Assembly: GCF_024323335.1 (NCBI RefSeq)
Contig: NC_066582.1
Location: 95,821,444-95,885,443 of the forward strand
Origin: Lathyrus oleraceus
Taxonomy: Eukaryota > Streptophyta > Magnoliopsida > Fabales > Fabaceae
Reading direction: 5' to 3'
Length of the DNA: 64,000 nucleotides
Position numbers and translations under genes: made by a program. This document shows positions 24,326-36,215 of the stretch, piece by piece. The notes below the pieces were generated by a model. That model had not been told where the DNA came from, ran no database searches, and saw nothing but the letters and a program-made list of their open reading frames with translations. How positions within the stretch are numbered: the first letter of the stretch is position 1; the number at the start of each line of letters is the position of its first letter.

Positions 24326-27300
24326 ATGGCTCTCGAACAAACTGTCAAAGATCTCCAGGCCCAGAATGCTCAATTCCAGGAAATGATGCTGAGCTTATCT
24401 AAGGGGCAGGAAGAACTGAAAGCTCTTTTGATGGAGAAGAAGAAGGACCAGAAACCTGTGGGTTACATCAACCCGGGGAGAAGGCTTAAGGGACAGGTTA
24501 CAGGAGTCAAGATTAGAATTCCGAAGGATTCAGAAGAAGAGACCGAGAATGATTCGGAAGATGAGAATCCTAATCTCGTCAATTCTGAGGACGACGATGA
24601 AGATTATGAACATGAACAGTACTCTCCGAAGGATGATAAGTACAAGTTGCTGGAAGAACGTATGCTAGCTATGGAGGGGCAGAAAGTGCCCGGTCTGGAT
24701 TTCGAAAACTTGGGTCTGGTCTCTGATGTGGTCATTCCCCGCAAATTCAAGGTTCCCATTTTCACTAAGTATGATGGTGCCTCTTGTCCTCAGATGCATC
24801 TAAGGGCTTATGTGAGAAAGATTCAGCCGCACACTACTGATAAGAAACTGTGGATCCATTTCTTCCAAGAGAGTCTGTCTGGCACACAATTAGAGTGGTA
24901 TTATCAGCTTGAGAGCTCTAACATCCGCACATGGACTGATTTAGCAACAGCTTTCTACAAGCACTACCAGTATAATTCTGAGTTAGCGCCTACTCGGCTA
25001 CAGCTACAAAATATGACTATGGGCTCTAAAGAAAGTTTCAAAGAATATGCTCAAAAGTGGAGAGATTTGGCTGGCAGAGTCAAACCCCCTATGACTGATC
25101 GAGAGTTAGTGGACATGTTCATGAGTACACTGACTGGCCCATTCTACAGCCATCTACTGGGAAGTTCCTCGTCAGGTTTCACTGAACTTATCTTGACAGG
25201 TGAACGGGTTGAAAGCGGCATTCGAAGTGGAAAGATACAGGCAGCTACTTCTGCAAGCACCAAAAAGTCCTATCAGGGAAAGAATGAATCAAATGCTGTG
25301 TACAGTGAGAGGAAGCATAACAAGAAGAATCATGACCATACTGTTGGGGCAGTTACAATTGCCGCACCGCCATCTCAGAACTTCCAACACAGACAAGACA
25401 GGTCGAGAAGACAGTTTACCAAGATCAATATGACTTTAACCCAAGCACTGCAGAGTATGTTAAAGGCCAATTTGATTACCCTCAGAGGCCCTCCTGCAAA
25501 TCCCAACACTACTTCTCCTCGTTATAATCCCAACGCCAGGTGTGCCTATCACTCCGATAGCCCCGGGCATGATACGAATGATTGCTGGTTGTTGAAGAAC
25601 AAGATTCAGGATATGATCGACGCTGGAGAAATTGAATTTGATCCTCCGGCGACCCCCAATGTCATCACAGCACCTATGCCTAATCATGACCAGAATGTTA
25701 ATGTTGTGGACGACAATTCTCACGTTACTGACGTTGCTGATTTAGCATCTCCTCTCCTGATCGTTAAGAAGAATTTATTGCAAGCTGGTTTATTTCCAGG
25801 TTGTGCTGAAGATTGCGATCTCTGTGTACTCCGACCCAATGATTGTTTGAAGTTGAAGAACGGCATTCAACGGCTGATGGATGATCGTACAATTCTATTT
25901 GAAAGGGTTCCTAAGGTGGACAACTCTATTGAAGAGGTATCTGTGATTGCTAGGTCCAAAGCTCCAGTGAAGATTACCGCTACTAGAGTGCCTGTGAAGA
26001 TTACCGCTGAGCCCAAAGTGGCTCCCCTGATTATTACCGCACCTGGCCCCGTGCCATATTCCTCCAGCAAAGCTATTCCGTGGAACTATGGAGGCGACGT
26101 TTACATCCATGGCATAAAGAAAGTTGGTAGTTCTGCTAATCCTAATGATATTGTGGGGACTAGTAAAGTTACTCGAAGTGGAAGGATCTACTCCCCAGAA
26201 ATCTCACCTCCCGCTCCCGAAATTCGAGGAAGAAGACCAGTCAATCCTCATCAGTCAGAGACATCGGTCGAAGTTACTTCTGAAGATGTTGCCAAACAGG
26301 AAATGGAAGAGATGCTGAAAATCATCCGTAAGAGCGATTTTGATGTAGTGGAACAATTGGGGCATACTCCGTCTAAAATCTCAATGTTGTCCTTGTTATT
26401 ATCCTCTGAATCCCATGCCAATGCATTGATGAAATTCTTGAAGACCGCTCATGTGCCTCAAGAAACATCCGTCGATCAATTCGAACATTATGTTGCTAAT
26501 TTGACTGTTGACAATGGCCTAGGCTTTTCCGATGCTGACCTGACGCCAGCAGGAAAGAATCACAATAAAGCTCTGCATATCTCCATCGAGTGTGAGGGGA
26601 TCACCCTGGCTCACGTGTTGATCGACAACGGCTCTTCCTTGAATGTGCTCCCGAAAGCTGTACTCGATAAATTTGACTACAAAGGCATTGAACTGAAACC
26701 TAGTGATGTTGTGGTGCGTGCTTACGATGGTGCGAAGAGTGTTGTCTATGGTGAAGTGGTTCTCCCTATCAAGATAGGACCTCAAGTCTTCAACACTACC
26801 TTTCACGTGATGGACATTCGTCCCGCCTACTCCTGCTTGTTGGGGCGCCCTTGGATCCATGGGGGCAGGTGCGGTAGCTTCGTCGCTTCATCAAAAGCTG
26901 AAGTATCCAATAGCAGGCATGGTTGTCACTGTATGTGGAGAAGAAGAGTATATTGTCAGTAGTGTGCAAGCCTTCAAATACGTCGAGATGGATGGTGAAT
27001 TCTTTGAGACTCCTTCTCAGTCATTTGAAGTGGTTCCTCCACCCAGTCCTGTCCTTAAGCCAACTCCCCTTGTGCCCAAGGTTGTTCGTGCTCCCCCTGT
27101 CATGATCTCTCTGAAAGATGCTCAAGCCGCGATTGAAAATGGTGATCGTGCTGGTTGGGGTCAACTGATCAATGTACCGTACAAGTCTGATAAAGCTGGC
27201 CTGGGGTTTAACTCTGGAAAGATAGTCAAAAATCAGATTAATGCTATGGAAGATGCTGATAGTGATTGCGACTTGGATAGCTGGATTTTCCCAACAATTG

Positions 27301-27362
27301 GTGACGGACTCAACAATTGGAAGACTGAAGACATTATCCCGATTTCCTTTAGTCAGGAGTAA
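24326..27362 (+). CDS. Ogre-B gag-pro, one frameshift
   Basis: The start MALEQTVKDLQAQNAQFQEM opens a coiled-coil-like segment, followed by an acidic stretch (residues 70-105), the gag core (about 140-260, with the WYYQLESS region), a His/Cys motif CAYHSDSPGHDTNDC (about 405-420) and an aspartic protease with IDNGSSLNVLP (about 766-776). Gag would form the particle and the protease would process the polyprotein. The frame breaks at 26861-26865, a run of five G where four would keep the frame; coding then continues in another frame to the TAA at 27360. This may be a real mutation or an assembly error. The last codon overlaps a splice donor, so the stop is expected to be removed by splicing. 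Confidence 0.88.
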
Positions 27363-27603
27363 TTGTTATTGTTTATTCTAGAATTGCAAATTTTAATTTT
27401 CTTTACAATCAAACTTCTTAAAGCATTGTGTCTATGCCCGAGGCACAATAGCTAATTTGTTAAGGGTTTTGTCATTTTCATAAGCATATTTATATTCAAT
27501 AAATCAATGGACGTTTTGCATTCAAATATTGCGCTCTTTGTCTTTCCTATTATCTTTCAAACGAGCTATGTTTTCTTACACACACGCACGTAACGAATTG
27601 CAG
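27359..27603 (+). other. Predicted intron between gag-pro and pol of Ogre-B
   Basis: Donor GTAATT at 27359 and acceptor TTGCAG ending at 27603 give a 245-nt intron, AT-rich, with a pyrimidine-rich tract before the acceptor. The upstream exon ends with GA and the downstream exon starts with A, completing one codon and entering the pol frame without a stop. The stop at 27360-27362 lies inside the intron. Splicing at the pro/RT boundary is established for Ogre elements. Confidence 0.75.
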
Positions 27604-30600
27604 ATCCCTATCCACTCTGGATCCTGTTGATAATAGTTCTACTACTGTTCATTATGACTTTGAAAATCCGATCTACCGAGCCGAAGATGGAAGTGAGGAA
27701 GATTGTGAAGTACCTGAAGAACTTGCCAGAATGTTACTACAAGAAGAAAGGACTATACAGCCGCATGAGGAGTCAGTTGAGACTGTAAATCTGGGTACCG
27801 AGGTGGACAAGAGAGAAGTCAAAATAGGAGCAGGCTTGGAAATCAGTGTCAAAAGAAGATTGATTCAAATGCTACATGACTATGTGGAGATTTTTTCTTG
27901 GTCTTACGAAGACATGCCAGGGCTGGATACCGATATAGTAGTGCATCGTTTGCCGACGAAGGAAGATTGTCGTCCTGTTAAGCAAAAGGTTCGTCGCATG
28001 CGTCCTGAAATGTCCGAGAAAATCAAGGCCGAAGTCATGAAACAATTCGATGCTGGTTTTCTGGCGGTTACTTCTTATCCTCAATGGGTTGCTAATGTGG
28101 TACCAGTGCCAAAGAAGGATGGTAAGGTGCGAATGTGTGTGGATTACAGAGATTTGAATAGAGCGAGTCCCAAGGATGATTTCCCACTGCCACACATTGA
28201 TGTTCTGGTAGACAACACCGCTCAACACAAGGTATTCTCCTTCATGGATGGATTCTCGGGTTATAACCAGATCAAAATGGCACCTGAGGACATGGAGAAG
28301 ACTACGTTTGTGACGCAATGGGGCACCTTCTGTTATAAAGTAATGTCGTTTGGTTTAAAGAACGCAGGAGCAACGTACCAGCGTGCTATGGTGGTTTTGT
28401 TCCATTACATGATCCATCATGAAATAGAAGTATATGTGGACGATATGATAGCCAGGTCTCATACTGAAGAAGAACATCTCGATCATTTATACAAACTGTT
28501 TGAGAGGCTGAAGAAATACAAGTTGAGATTGAACCCGAACAAATGCACCTTTGGAGTAAGATCTGGTAAACTCTTGGGCTTTATTGTCAGTGGTAAAGGT
28601 ATTGAGGTTGACCCAGCCAAGGTGAGAGCTATTCAAGAGATGCCAGTTCCCCGTACGGATAAAGAAGTCAGAGGTTTCTTGGGACGTTTGAATTACATTG
28701 CCCGATTTATTTCCCATTTGACCGCTACTTGCAAACCCATCTTCAAGTTACTGAGAAAAAATCAAGAGATGATATGGAATGATGAATGTCAAGAAGCTTT
28801 CGACAAAATCAAGAAGTACCTCCAAGAACCTCCAATTCTGGTGCCACCAGTTGAGGGAAGACCTCTAATCATGTATTTAACCGTTTTAGAAAACTCAATG
28901 GGGTGCGTGTTGGGACAACATGACGAGTCTGGTCGAAAAGGGTATGCCATATACTACCTTAGCAAAAAGTTTACCGACTGTGAAACAAGATACTCACTGC
29001 TCGAGAAAACTTGCTGTGCTTTGGCCTGGGCTGCTCTCCGACTAAGACAGTATATGTTGAATCACACCACTTTGTTGATTTCTAAGATGGATCCTATCAA
29101 ATACATATTTGAGAAACCCGCCCTCTCCGGAAGAATAGCAAGATGGCAGATGATTTTAACAGAGTATGATATCCAGTATACCACCCAAAAAGCAATCAAA
29201 GGAAGCGTGCTAGCTGATCATTTGGCTCATCAGGCCGTGAATGATTATCAGTCTATGAATTTTGAGTTCCCAGATGAGGATGTCATGCTTGTTACTGATT
29301 ATGAAGAACCTGGACCGAATGAAGGACCTGAAGTGGGATCCCGATGGACTATGGTTTTTGATGGATCGTCTAACGCATTGGGCAACGGTATTGGCGTCGT
29401 GATCATTTCCCCCAAGGGTGGCCATACGCCTTTCACTGCTAGACTATGTTTTGAGTGTACCAACAATATGGCTGAGTATGAAGCATGTATTTTGGGACTC
29501 AGAGCTGCTATAGACCTGAGAATCAAGTTTTTGAGGGTGTATGGAGACTCAGCCTTAGTAATCAGTCAGGTCAAAGGAGAATGGGACACTAAACATCCGA
29601 ACCTCATCCCCTATCGAGAGCAGGTGTTGACATTAATCCCATACTTTGAAGAGATCACATTCGAACATATTCCCCGAGAGGAGAACCAGTTGGCAGACGC
29701 ATTGGCTACCATGTCATCTATGTTCAGAGTCAGATGGGACAATGAAGCTCCCCGGATTACCATTGAACGACTAGACGAACCAGCATATTGTTATGAACTT
29801 AACGCTGATGAAGTAGAAGAGAAGCCTTGGTTCCACGAGATAAAAAGATATTTAGAAGCTCAGGAATACCCTGAAGGGACATCCATCAATGACAGGAAAT
29901 TTCTGAGGAAGTTCTCCGCTAAATTCTTTTTGAGTAATGGAATATTGTACAAACGTAACCATGATTCGACTTTGCTTCGCTGTGTGGATAGAAAGGAATC
30001 AGAGAAGATTATGGAAGACATGCACGACGGTATCTTTGGGACTCATTCTAGTGGACATACAATGGCCAAGAAGATTCTGAGGTCAGGGTATTATTGGTCT
30101 ACCATGGAAACTGATTGCCACCATCACTCCAGAACTTGTCATAAGTGCCAGATCTATGCGGATAAAGTACATGTGCCTCCTGCTCCATTAAACGTGTTGA
30201 CCGCGCCGTGGCCCTTTGCAATGTGGGGCATTGATATGATTGGCGAGATTAAACCTACCGCCTCTAATGGACATCGTTTCATCCTTGTTGCTATTGATTA
30301 CTTCACAAAGTGGGTGGAGGCAGCCTCATTTGCTTCTGTTACTAAGAATGTGGTGGCACGATTCATCAAGAACAGCCTCATCTGCCGATACGGCGTCCCT
30401 GAGAGAATTATCACTGACAATGGCACTAATTTGAACAACAAGATGATTACTGAACTCTGCACGCAGTTCAAAATAAAACACCATAACTCTTCTCCGTACC
30501 GGCCAAAGATGAACGGCGCTGTAGAAGCGGCTAATAAGAATATTAAGAAGATTATACAAAAGATGACGGTAACATACAAAGACTGGCATGAGATGTTACC

Positions 30601-31075
30601 ATTTGCTCTTCATGGTTATCGTACTTCCGTGCGAACTTCGACAGGGGCAACTCCTTTCTCTTTAGTCTACGGAATGGAAGCCGTTTTACCAGTGGAAGTT
30701 CAGATTCCCTCTCTAAGGATCATGAAAGAGGCGGGCTTAGACGAGGACGAATGGATTCAGACTCGACTCGATCAGATAAATTTGATGGATGAGAAGAGAC
30801 TTGCGACTGTATGTCACGGGCAGATATATCAGAAGCGCATGACCAGGGCATTCAACAAAAAGGTCAAGAGACAAGTGTATCAAATTGGCGACTTGGTAAT
30901 CAAACGCATCATCCTACCACAAACTGACCCCAGAGGCAAATGGACTCCCACATACGAAGGGCCATTTGTAGTTAAGAAGGTATTCTCAGGTGGAGCCATG
31001 ATACTCGCTACAATGGATGGTGAAGACTTCCCACATCCCGTGAACGCGGACATAGTTAAAAAATACTACGCATAA
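27604..31075 (+). CDS. Ogre-B pol: RT, RNase H, archaeal-type RNase H, integrase
   Basis: The frame is open from the predicted acceptor; the first ATG is at 27731, giving 1114 codons from there. Numbering from that Met, RT spans about 90-265 with MCVDYRDLN and the active site YVDDM (about 235), a first RNase H spans about 380-480, and a second, archaeal-type RNase H spans about 540-660 (VFDGSSNALGNG, MAEYEA, GDSALV). Integrase follows with a HHCC zinc region (about 762-800), catalytic Asp in WGIDMIG (about 834), Asp in TDNGT (about 895) and Glu in NGAVEAANK (about 931). A C-terminal SH3-like region ends with a normal stop. All catalytic residues are present. The double RNase H is the hallmark of Tat elements. 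Confidence 0.93.
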
Positions 31076-32319
31076 AAGAGACCCGCTAGATCGACGTATC
31101 TAGGCAAAAGTAAGGGCATCCCGGCGAACCAAAAGGGTTCGGGCAAAAATTAGGGATATATAAAAAAAATGTACACCCGGCAAGTCGAAAACCTGAAAAG
31201 GCGGCTTGGGCAAAAAAGGGTATCCTGGTGGACTGAAAACCTGAAAAGGCGGTCCAGGCAAAAATTAGGGATTAAAGCGTATGACTATGTCCCGTTCTCA
31301 GTCAACTTTCATCCAAGTTCGAGGGACTGACCAAGCCAATCACTTCTATCCGACAGCAAGGGATGAGATGCTCGAAGACATAATGACAGTAGTAGGCTTA
31401 AAATCAATAGGACTTCTTCCACATAGCTTTCTCTTTGTTTTCGACAATTTCCTCTTACTAGGATTTCTGTCTCCTTGTACACAAATTGCCTGTTTATAGG
31501 CCTCCTTTCAAAATCAATACAACCCTCTTTCAAAAAAAAAGATGCTTTTGTTTTACTTTTTCTGTTTTGTTTGCGTAAATGTCCATTGATTTAATTTGAA
31601 TTAATATGTGCATTTGAATATGATAAATGTTTACCAAAATATATGCGTAGAATAGCAATAGCAATTACTACCCGACTTCAGGATCGAGGAGAAGGTCTAA
31701 CCATGCTTCCAATGAATCCGCTACCAATTCTATTCCCCCAGCAAGTCTGTTATTCCTCAGAAGAAATTAGCAGTATTCCCCGGCACAGCCAGTTACTCCC
31801 CAACAGAGGTCGGCATCATCAGACAGATTGATCATCTCATCCATACTCAGCCAAGATCTGTGGAATATTTCTACCATCAGACAGAATCAAGAACCCCCTG
31901 CCGAGAAAGGGTCATCGTTACAAATATCTCCAATCAGTAGATGGGGATTTATTTTCCCCAGTAGAGTCCCCAAGCAGAGCTTCTCATACGCATAACTCAT
32001 TCATTACATCATTTCACAGCATACACATGCATACAACATTCGCATTTATTTTAGCATAACACGAAACATCTCATACATCATGACATAGCATGAAGCTAAC
32101 TTTTCTTTGCAGGTTATTTATCCTCCTGATATAGTCAAAATAAGAGGTTCATTCAGACAGACACCTTTATCAATCACATTCAAGATTCAGATACATATTT
32201 CAAATACAGTTCATGGGAACATTCATTCTGACAACACTTCGATATCCTCCTAACGATGGCATCTTTAAGCCCATCCCAGACATTTATTGCAAGTACAACA
32301 TATACAGGTTATCAGATAC
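31076..32319 (+). other. Ogre-B 3' untranslated region, first part
   Basis: Non-coding. It begins with repeated GGGCAAAAA/CCCGGCGAACC words (31100-31270) that match the region after pol in Ogre-A, then an AT-rich stretch, CCCCAGCAG-like words (31730-31980) and CATA-rich sequence. Confidence 0.7.
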
Positions 32320-32970
32320 AGCCTAACGTACGGTTCATTCTGATTCAGCCCAACATATGACTTCTTCAGCAACTCCAATGCGGTCTAACGTACGACCCAT
32401 TTGGACCTTCAAATCCTCAGATGCTGCCTAGCGTACGGTACATTCAGGGTGTAGTCTAGCGTACGACTACTTTCTTCTTCGGATACAGCCTAACGTACGG
32501 CTCATTCTGCAACTCAGATACGATCTAGCGTACGATCCATTCTGAACTCCAGCAACTCCAACGCGGTCTAACGTACGACCCGTTTGGATCTTACAACCCT
32601 CAGATGCTACCTAACGTACGGTACATTTCTGAAGTGTAGTCTGGCGTACGACTACCGCTTTCATCATCAGATGCGGCCTAACAGACGACTCATTCTGCGA
32701 CGGTCTAACGTACGACCCGTTGGGATGTCCATCCCCTCAGATGCTACCTAACATACGGTACATTTCTGAAGTGTAGTCTAACGTACGACTACCCCTTTCG
32801 TCATCAGATTCAGCCTAACGTACGGCTCATTCTGCAACTCAGATACGATCTAGCGTATGGTCCATTCTGATCCTTTATCCCCAACAGCATATGACACACT
32901 CCGACTCCCCAGCGAAGTCGGCAGCCTAATGGATGACTCATTATACGGTCTAACGTACGACCCAGTGTGG
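32320..32970. repeat. Higher-order array of covarying stem-loops in Ogre-B 3' region
   Basis: About 18 short units share the core TAACGTAC or a close variant (TAGCGTAC, TGGCGTAC), each flanked by complementary arms. Five arm types occur in order: AGCC/GGCT, GATC/GATC, GGTC/GACC, TACC/GGTA and GTAGTC/GACTAC. The order repeats about four times with periods near 185 and 137 bp; the third copy lacks the GATC unit and its first unit is degenerate. Clean examples are 32451-32470, 32487-32502, 32522-32537, 32565-32580, 32608-32623 and 32773-32792. Ogre 3' regions are known to hold tandem repeats; the matching of different arms is my observation. Confidence 0.9.
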
Positions 32971-33182
32971 CACCCATGTCTTCAAATTGGCCTAATATAC
33001 GGCGCGATCTGAAGCTTTCGTCATCAAACCTCCCGGATGGCATCTTTAAGCCCATCTCCATCAAGACCAACTGTCGATTCTCAAGTGCAAATTTTTGGGG
33101 CATTCTAGTGTTCAATAATCTTCCACCTCCAGACCACGAATGGCGTACACACCATTCTAACTCTCTCGGTCCAAGAATATTG
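32971..33182 (+). other. Ogre-B 3' end before the purine tract
   Basis: Non-coding. One last degenerate unit of the stem-loop array (GCC-TAATATAC-GGC) lies near 32990. No other structure is seen. Confidence 0.5.
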
Positions 33183-33194
33183 AACAGGGGCAGC
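33183..33194 (+). promoter_or_regulatory. Polypurine tract of Ogre-B
   Basis: AACAGGGGCAGC directly precedes the 3' LTR. Confidence 0.8.
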
Positions 33195-35313
33195 TGTCAT
33201 ACCCCAAAATTTGCCCATTAATATTTCAAGACATTTTGCAAGGCATTCCGACTCATATATAACACGGATCTTGAAGAAACAAAGGCCCAGCTCACGGATG
33301 GCCCAATCCAGAAAATGGCCCAAACTGGCCTGTTCGCTACGCGCGTCGCCTAGCGAAGCTGACAGACAACAAAATTTCGGGCTTCATTCTGAGCCCATTA
33401 GGTCACCATTATCACTATAAATACCAGCACTTCAAAAAAAAAAAAATTTAATTAATTAATTAATTAATTAATTAATTAAATAATTAAAATAAATATATAA
33501 ATAAAATATAACAAATTATTTTGGACTTAGGTCTCCCTCATTCCAAGCCCATTACCCACGAAATTAGTCTATAAATACTGAAGTTTCAGTAGAGGAAAAA
33601 AACACTTGGAGTTACACTGGGAGATTCACTGGGAAAAAAAAAGAGGAGGAGAACAGAGAAGAACGAATAGAAGTTTTGGCATAGGAACCCTGCCTACCCG
33701 GAGAATTCAGAGTAAAGAAACCCTGAAGGCAGCCCATCTGCACCGAAGCCATCGCCGTCCAATTCCCGCTGCCTAACTTATTCCGATACTACAAGTGGTC
33801 AATCCCTTCAACCTTGAATTGGCAAACAGGTTTGCGTATCTCTATTGTTTATACTTTCAATTGGCCATATCTACATATATAATGCATCATGATTAAATGT
33901 TGATATATAATTTGCTTTCGTATGGGAATTTAAATATGCCTGAATACCCTGAATGTTTGATCATGTTATTCCTGTGATAAAATGCCATAAAATTCAAAGT
34001 TCCTAACGTGGGGCTGTTTTCAAATTCAAAATTCGTGGCCGCTCGCTAGCACCTCGCTAGGCGAGCCTGGGGCGAGTATTCGCCTGGCCTTCGCTAGGCG
34101 AGGCAGAGGCGAACGAGACAGTAGCTGACTTTTCTATTCTGTTTTTTTTTGTTTTATCATAGCCATGCATTATTCATCCTATCCTATTTATTGTTGTGAT
34201 ATTTCTCCGGTGTAATCTTCGATTGCACCCTGATTTGGTGTTCTGACATGTTTCTTTTTTTTTGAGTTTCGTAAAGGTTCACATATCCCAGGAAAAGGTT
34301 ATTGGCTAGGTATTCCACTTTATTTGTGGGATACCCTTGTGGAGTTTCACCCTAAATTAATTTTTAATGTATTAATTTCTAATGTATTAATTTTTTAATA
34401 TTATTTTTAATAATTTTAATGTGGAGTTTCATCCTAATTATATAATTAATTGTAAAACTTTGCCTTTGAATAAGTGATCTTGGACCTCTCTTTGTTGCCT
34501 TACGATTACGATATTACGGTCATGTCCCGCGAACGTGGGGATACCCTTAGCAAAGACCCTTCGGTTAAATCATCATAAAATAAATTATAGTCCCTCGGAT
34601 GTTGCCTTCGAATATACAACTTTGTCCCTCGATGACCCTCCGATGTTGCCTACGGTTAAAAGATGATAGTCCCTTCGAATGCTAAGATATCCTCGTAACT
34701 GTTGCCTTCAATGACCTATCGATGACCCTACGATGACCCTTAAACATCCAAAGGATAAAACTACTTATTTCTCAATAATAAGGACAGTTTTACCCTCATA
34801 AGGATAGGAAATGCTCATAAAGACCTTGGGTCGGTATAACTCTTAATTGTTGGCTCACAATCTAAAAACATTTTCACACCTCACACCTTTCAAAATATCT
34901 TTAGAAAATCACCACTTGGTATATATTCATACTAGAATCATTACCGAGTTATATTTTTCTAAACAATTTCCAAAACTAAACGAGATAACTACTTTGTATA
35001 TATTCATACAAGAATCATTACAAAATTAAATTCTCTTTCCAAAAACAATTTTCCAAACAATTCACAAACACTTTTTTTCAGACAAAAATAATATAAGTGA
35101 TCGAGCAATTAAGAGCCCATGGATAACCATGGATACAAAGGGTGCTAACACCTTCCCTTTGTATAATGTACCTCCCGAACCCAAAATCTAAATTAAGGTC
35201 TTTCCTGTTCTTTTCCACCTTTCCTTATTGGATAAAAGAAAAGTCGGTGGCGACTCTTGCTAACCGCGACATTGCGATTAAAACCACAAAAAAGTCCAGT
35301 TCACCGTATGACA
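33195..35313 (+). repeat. Ogre-B 3' LTR
   Basis: 2119 bp, TGTCATACC to GTATGACA. By eye it differs from the 5' copy by few substitutions, by homopolymer and AATT repeat lengths, and by a two-base change in the TATATATTA region near 34395. This points to a recent insertion. Confidence 0.95.
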
Positions 35314-35318
35314 GTAGG
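35314..35318. other. Right target site duplication of Ogre-B
   Basis: GTAGG, against GTGGG on the left side. Confidence 0.6.
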
Positions 35319-35612
35319 TGATAGGAAAAGAGAGACTATTCAAACTTGTGAGTGATATTGCATACTTTGAATTATGAGTGAAAACAGTTTACCCCGAGAG
35401 AATTGGTGAGAATGTGATGTAAACTGACAGGTGAAACGGTGCTTTGAAATGGAAGTGCGAAGAAAGACTTACAAAGAAAAGCAGGATTTGTGGAAGGAAA
35501 AGGGAAGACGTTAGCGAATGATCTCAACAGTGGTGGAAAACATAAAGAATTCTGGGGAGTGACAATGTGTCTGAAACATTACTTGGGACAAGCAATGAGC
35601 TAAGTTTTGGGT
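35319..35612 (+). mobile_element. Athila-like element, last internal segment and purine tract
   Basis: Non-coding sequence between the Ogre-B insertion and the Athila 3' LTR. It ends with AAGTTTTGGGT, a weak polypurine tract next to the LTR start. Confidence 0.6.
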
Positions 35613-35901
35613 TGTGATCAGTCACCATTTGCATTGAGTTTTCGTTACTGATTCGACACGAAACAGAGGCTTTTGACACACTGTGCAAGCATTTATGATA
35701 CATTTCGAGTTAGTTTTACTTCCGTCATTTTATTTAACCCATTTTAATCATTGTTATGTTTTACTTATATTTTAGTGATTTTATGCGTGGGATAGCTGTG
35801 TTTTTGTCCGACAGGTCCAGGTAGAAGAACCAGGGAACTCAGAACTAGACAATGCGAGATTCCGGCAAGCAGAGGAGCAGAAAACCCCCGGTACAAGAGG
35901 C

Positions 35902-36112
35902 CTGACACGGCCACCCGTGTCAGCTGACATGGGTCGGGTCAGGCAAGGAAGGGTGTGTTGAAGAAAACAGTAGTCTGACACGGCCACCCTTGTCAGTTGA
36001 CACGGGTCGTGTCAGGCACCTCAAGCAATCGTGTCACTCCCTACTAGGGGCGTGTCAGCCAGAACAGTAGGCTGACACGGCCACCCGTGTCAGCTGACAC
36101 GGGTCGTGTCAG
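35902..36112. repeat. GACACGG hairpins inside the Athila LTR
   Basis: Units with arms CTGACACGG/CCGTGTCAG and loop CCAC at 35902-35923 and 36072-36093, a mutated one at 35975-35996, and a second type with arms CTGACACG/CGTGTCAG and loop GGT at 36094-36112. They are the same families as in the element's internal spacer (252-505). They lie 100-300 bases upstream of the TATA box. Confidence 0.8.
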
Positions 36113-36207
36113 CCCAAGCCCAAAAATTCAGTTTTTCTCGGGCTTTTATTCGTCGGGCTTTTTAGAGATATTTTTGGACCTGTCCAACTGCTAATGGGAG
36201 TATTCAC

Positions 36208-36215
36208 TATAAAAG
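36208..36215 (+). promoter_or_regulatory. Putative TATA box of Athila LTR
   Basis: TATAAAAG in TTCACTATAAAAGAGGG, a strong plant TATA match in the middle of the LTR. Confidence 0.6.

Larger units (their letters stand above)
21270..35313 (+). mobile_element. Ogre-B: nearly intact Ogre/Tat retrotransposon
   Basis: A 14.0-kb element with LTRs of 2.12 kb that differ at only a handful of sites, a tRNA-Arg-type primer site, gag-pro, a predicted intron, a complete pol (protease to integrase order split as in Ogre), a hairpin-rich tandem array and a purine tract. A second, archaeal-type RNase H in pol marks it as Tat lineage. The flanks show GTGGG on the left and GTAGG on the right, a target duplication with one mismatch. 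It lacks the ORF1 typical of large Ogre elements. One single-base indel in a G run breaks gag-pro. Confidence 0.9.

Noticed and set aside
26861..26865. Programmed frameshift in Ogre-B gag-pro
   Set aside because: The shift lies inside the protease domain, where ribosomal frameshifting would be pointless, and the lineage uses splicing between pro and RT. A plain indel is simpler.
26859..27362. Separate small gene starting with ATG at 26859
   Set aside because: It is the continuation of gag-pro after the G-run indel; the ATG is chance.
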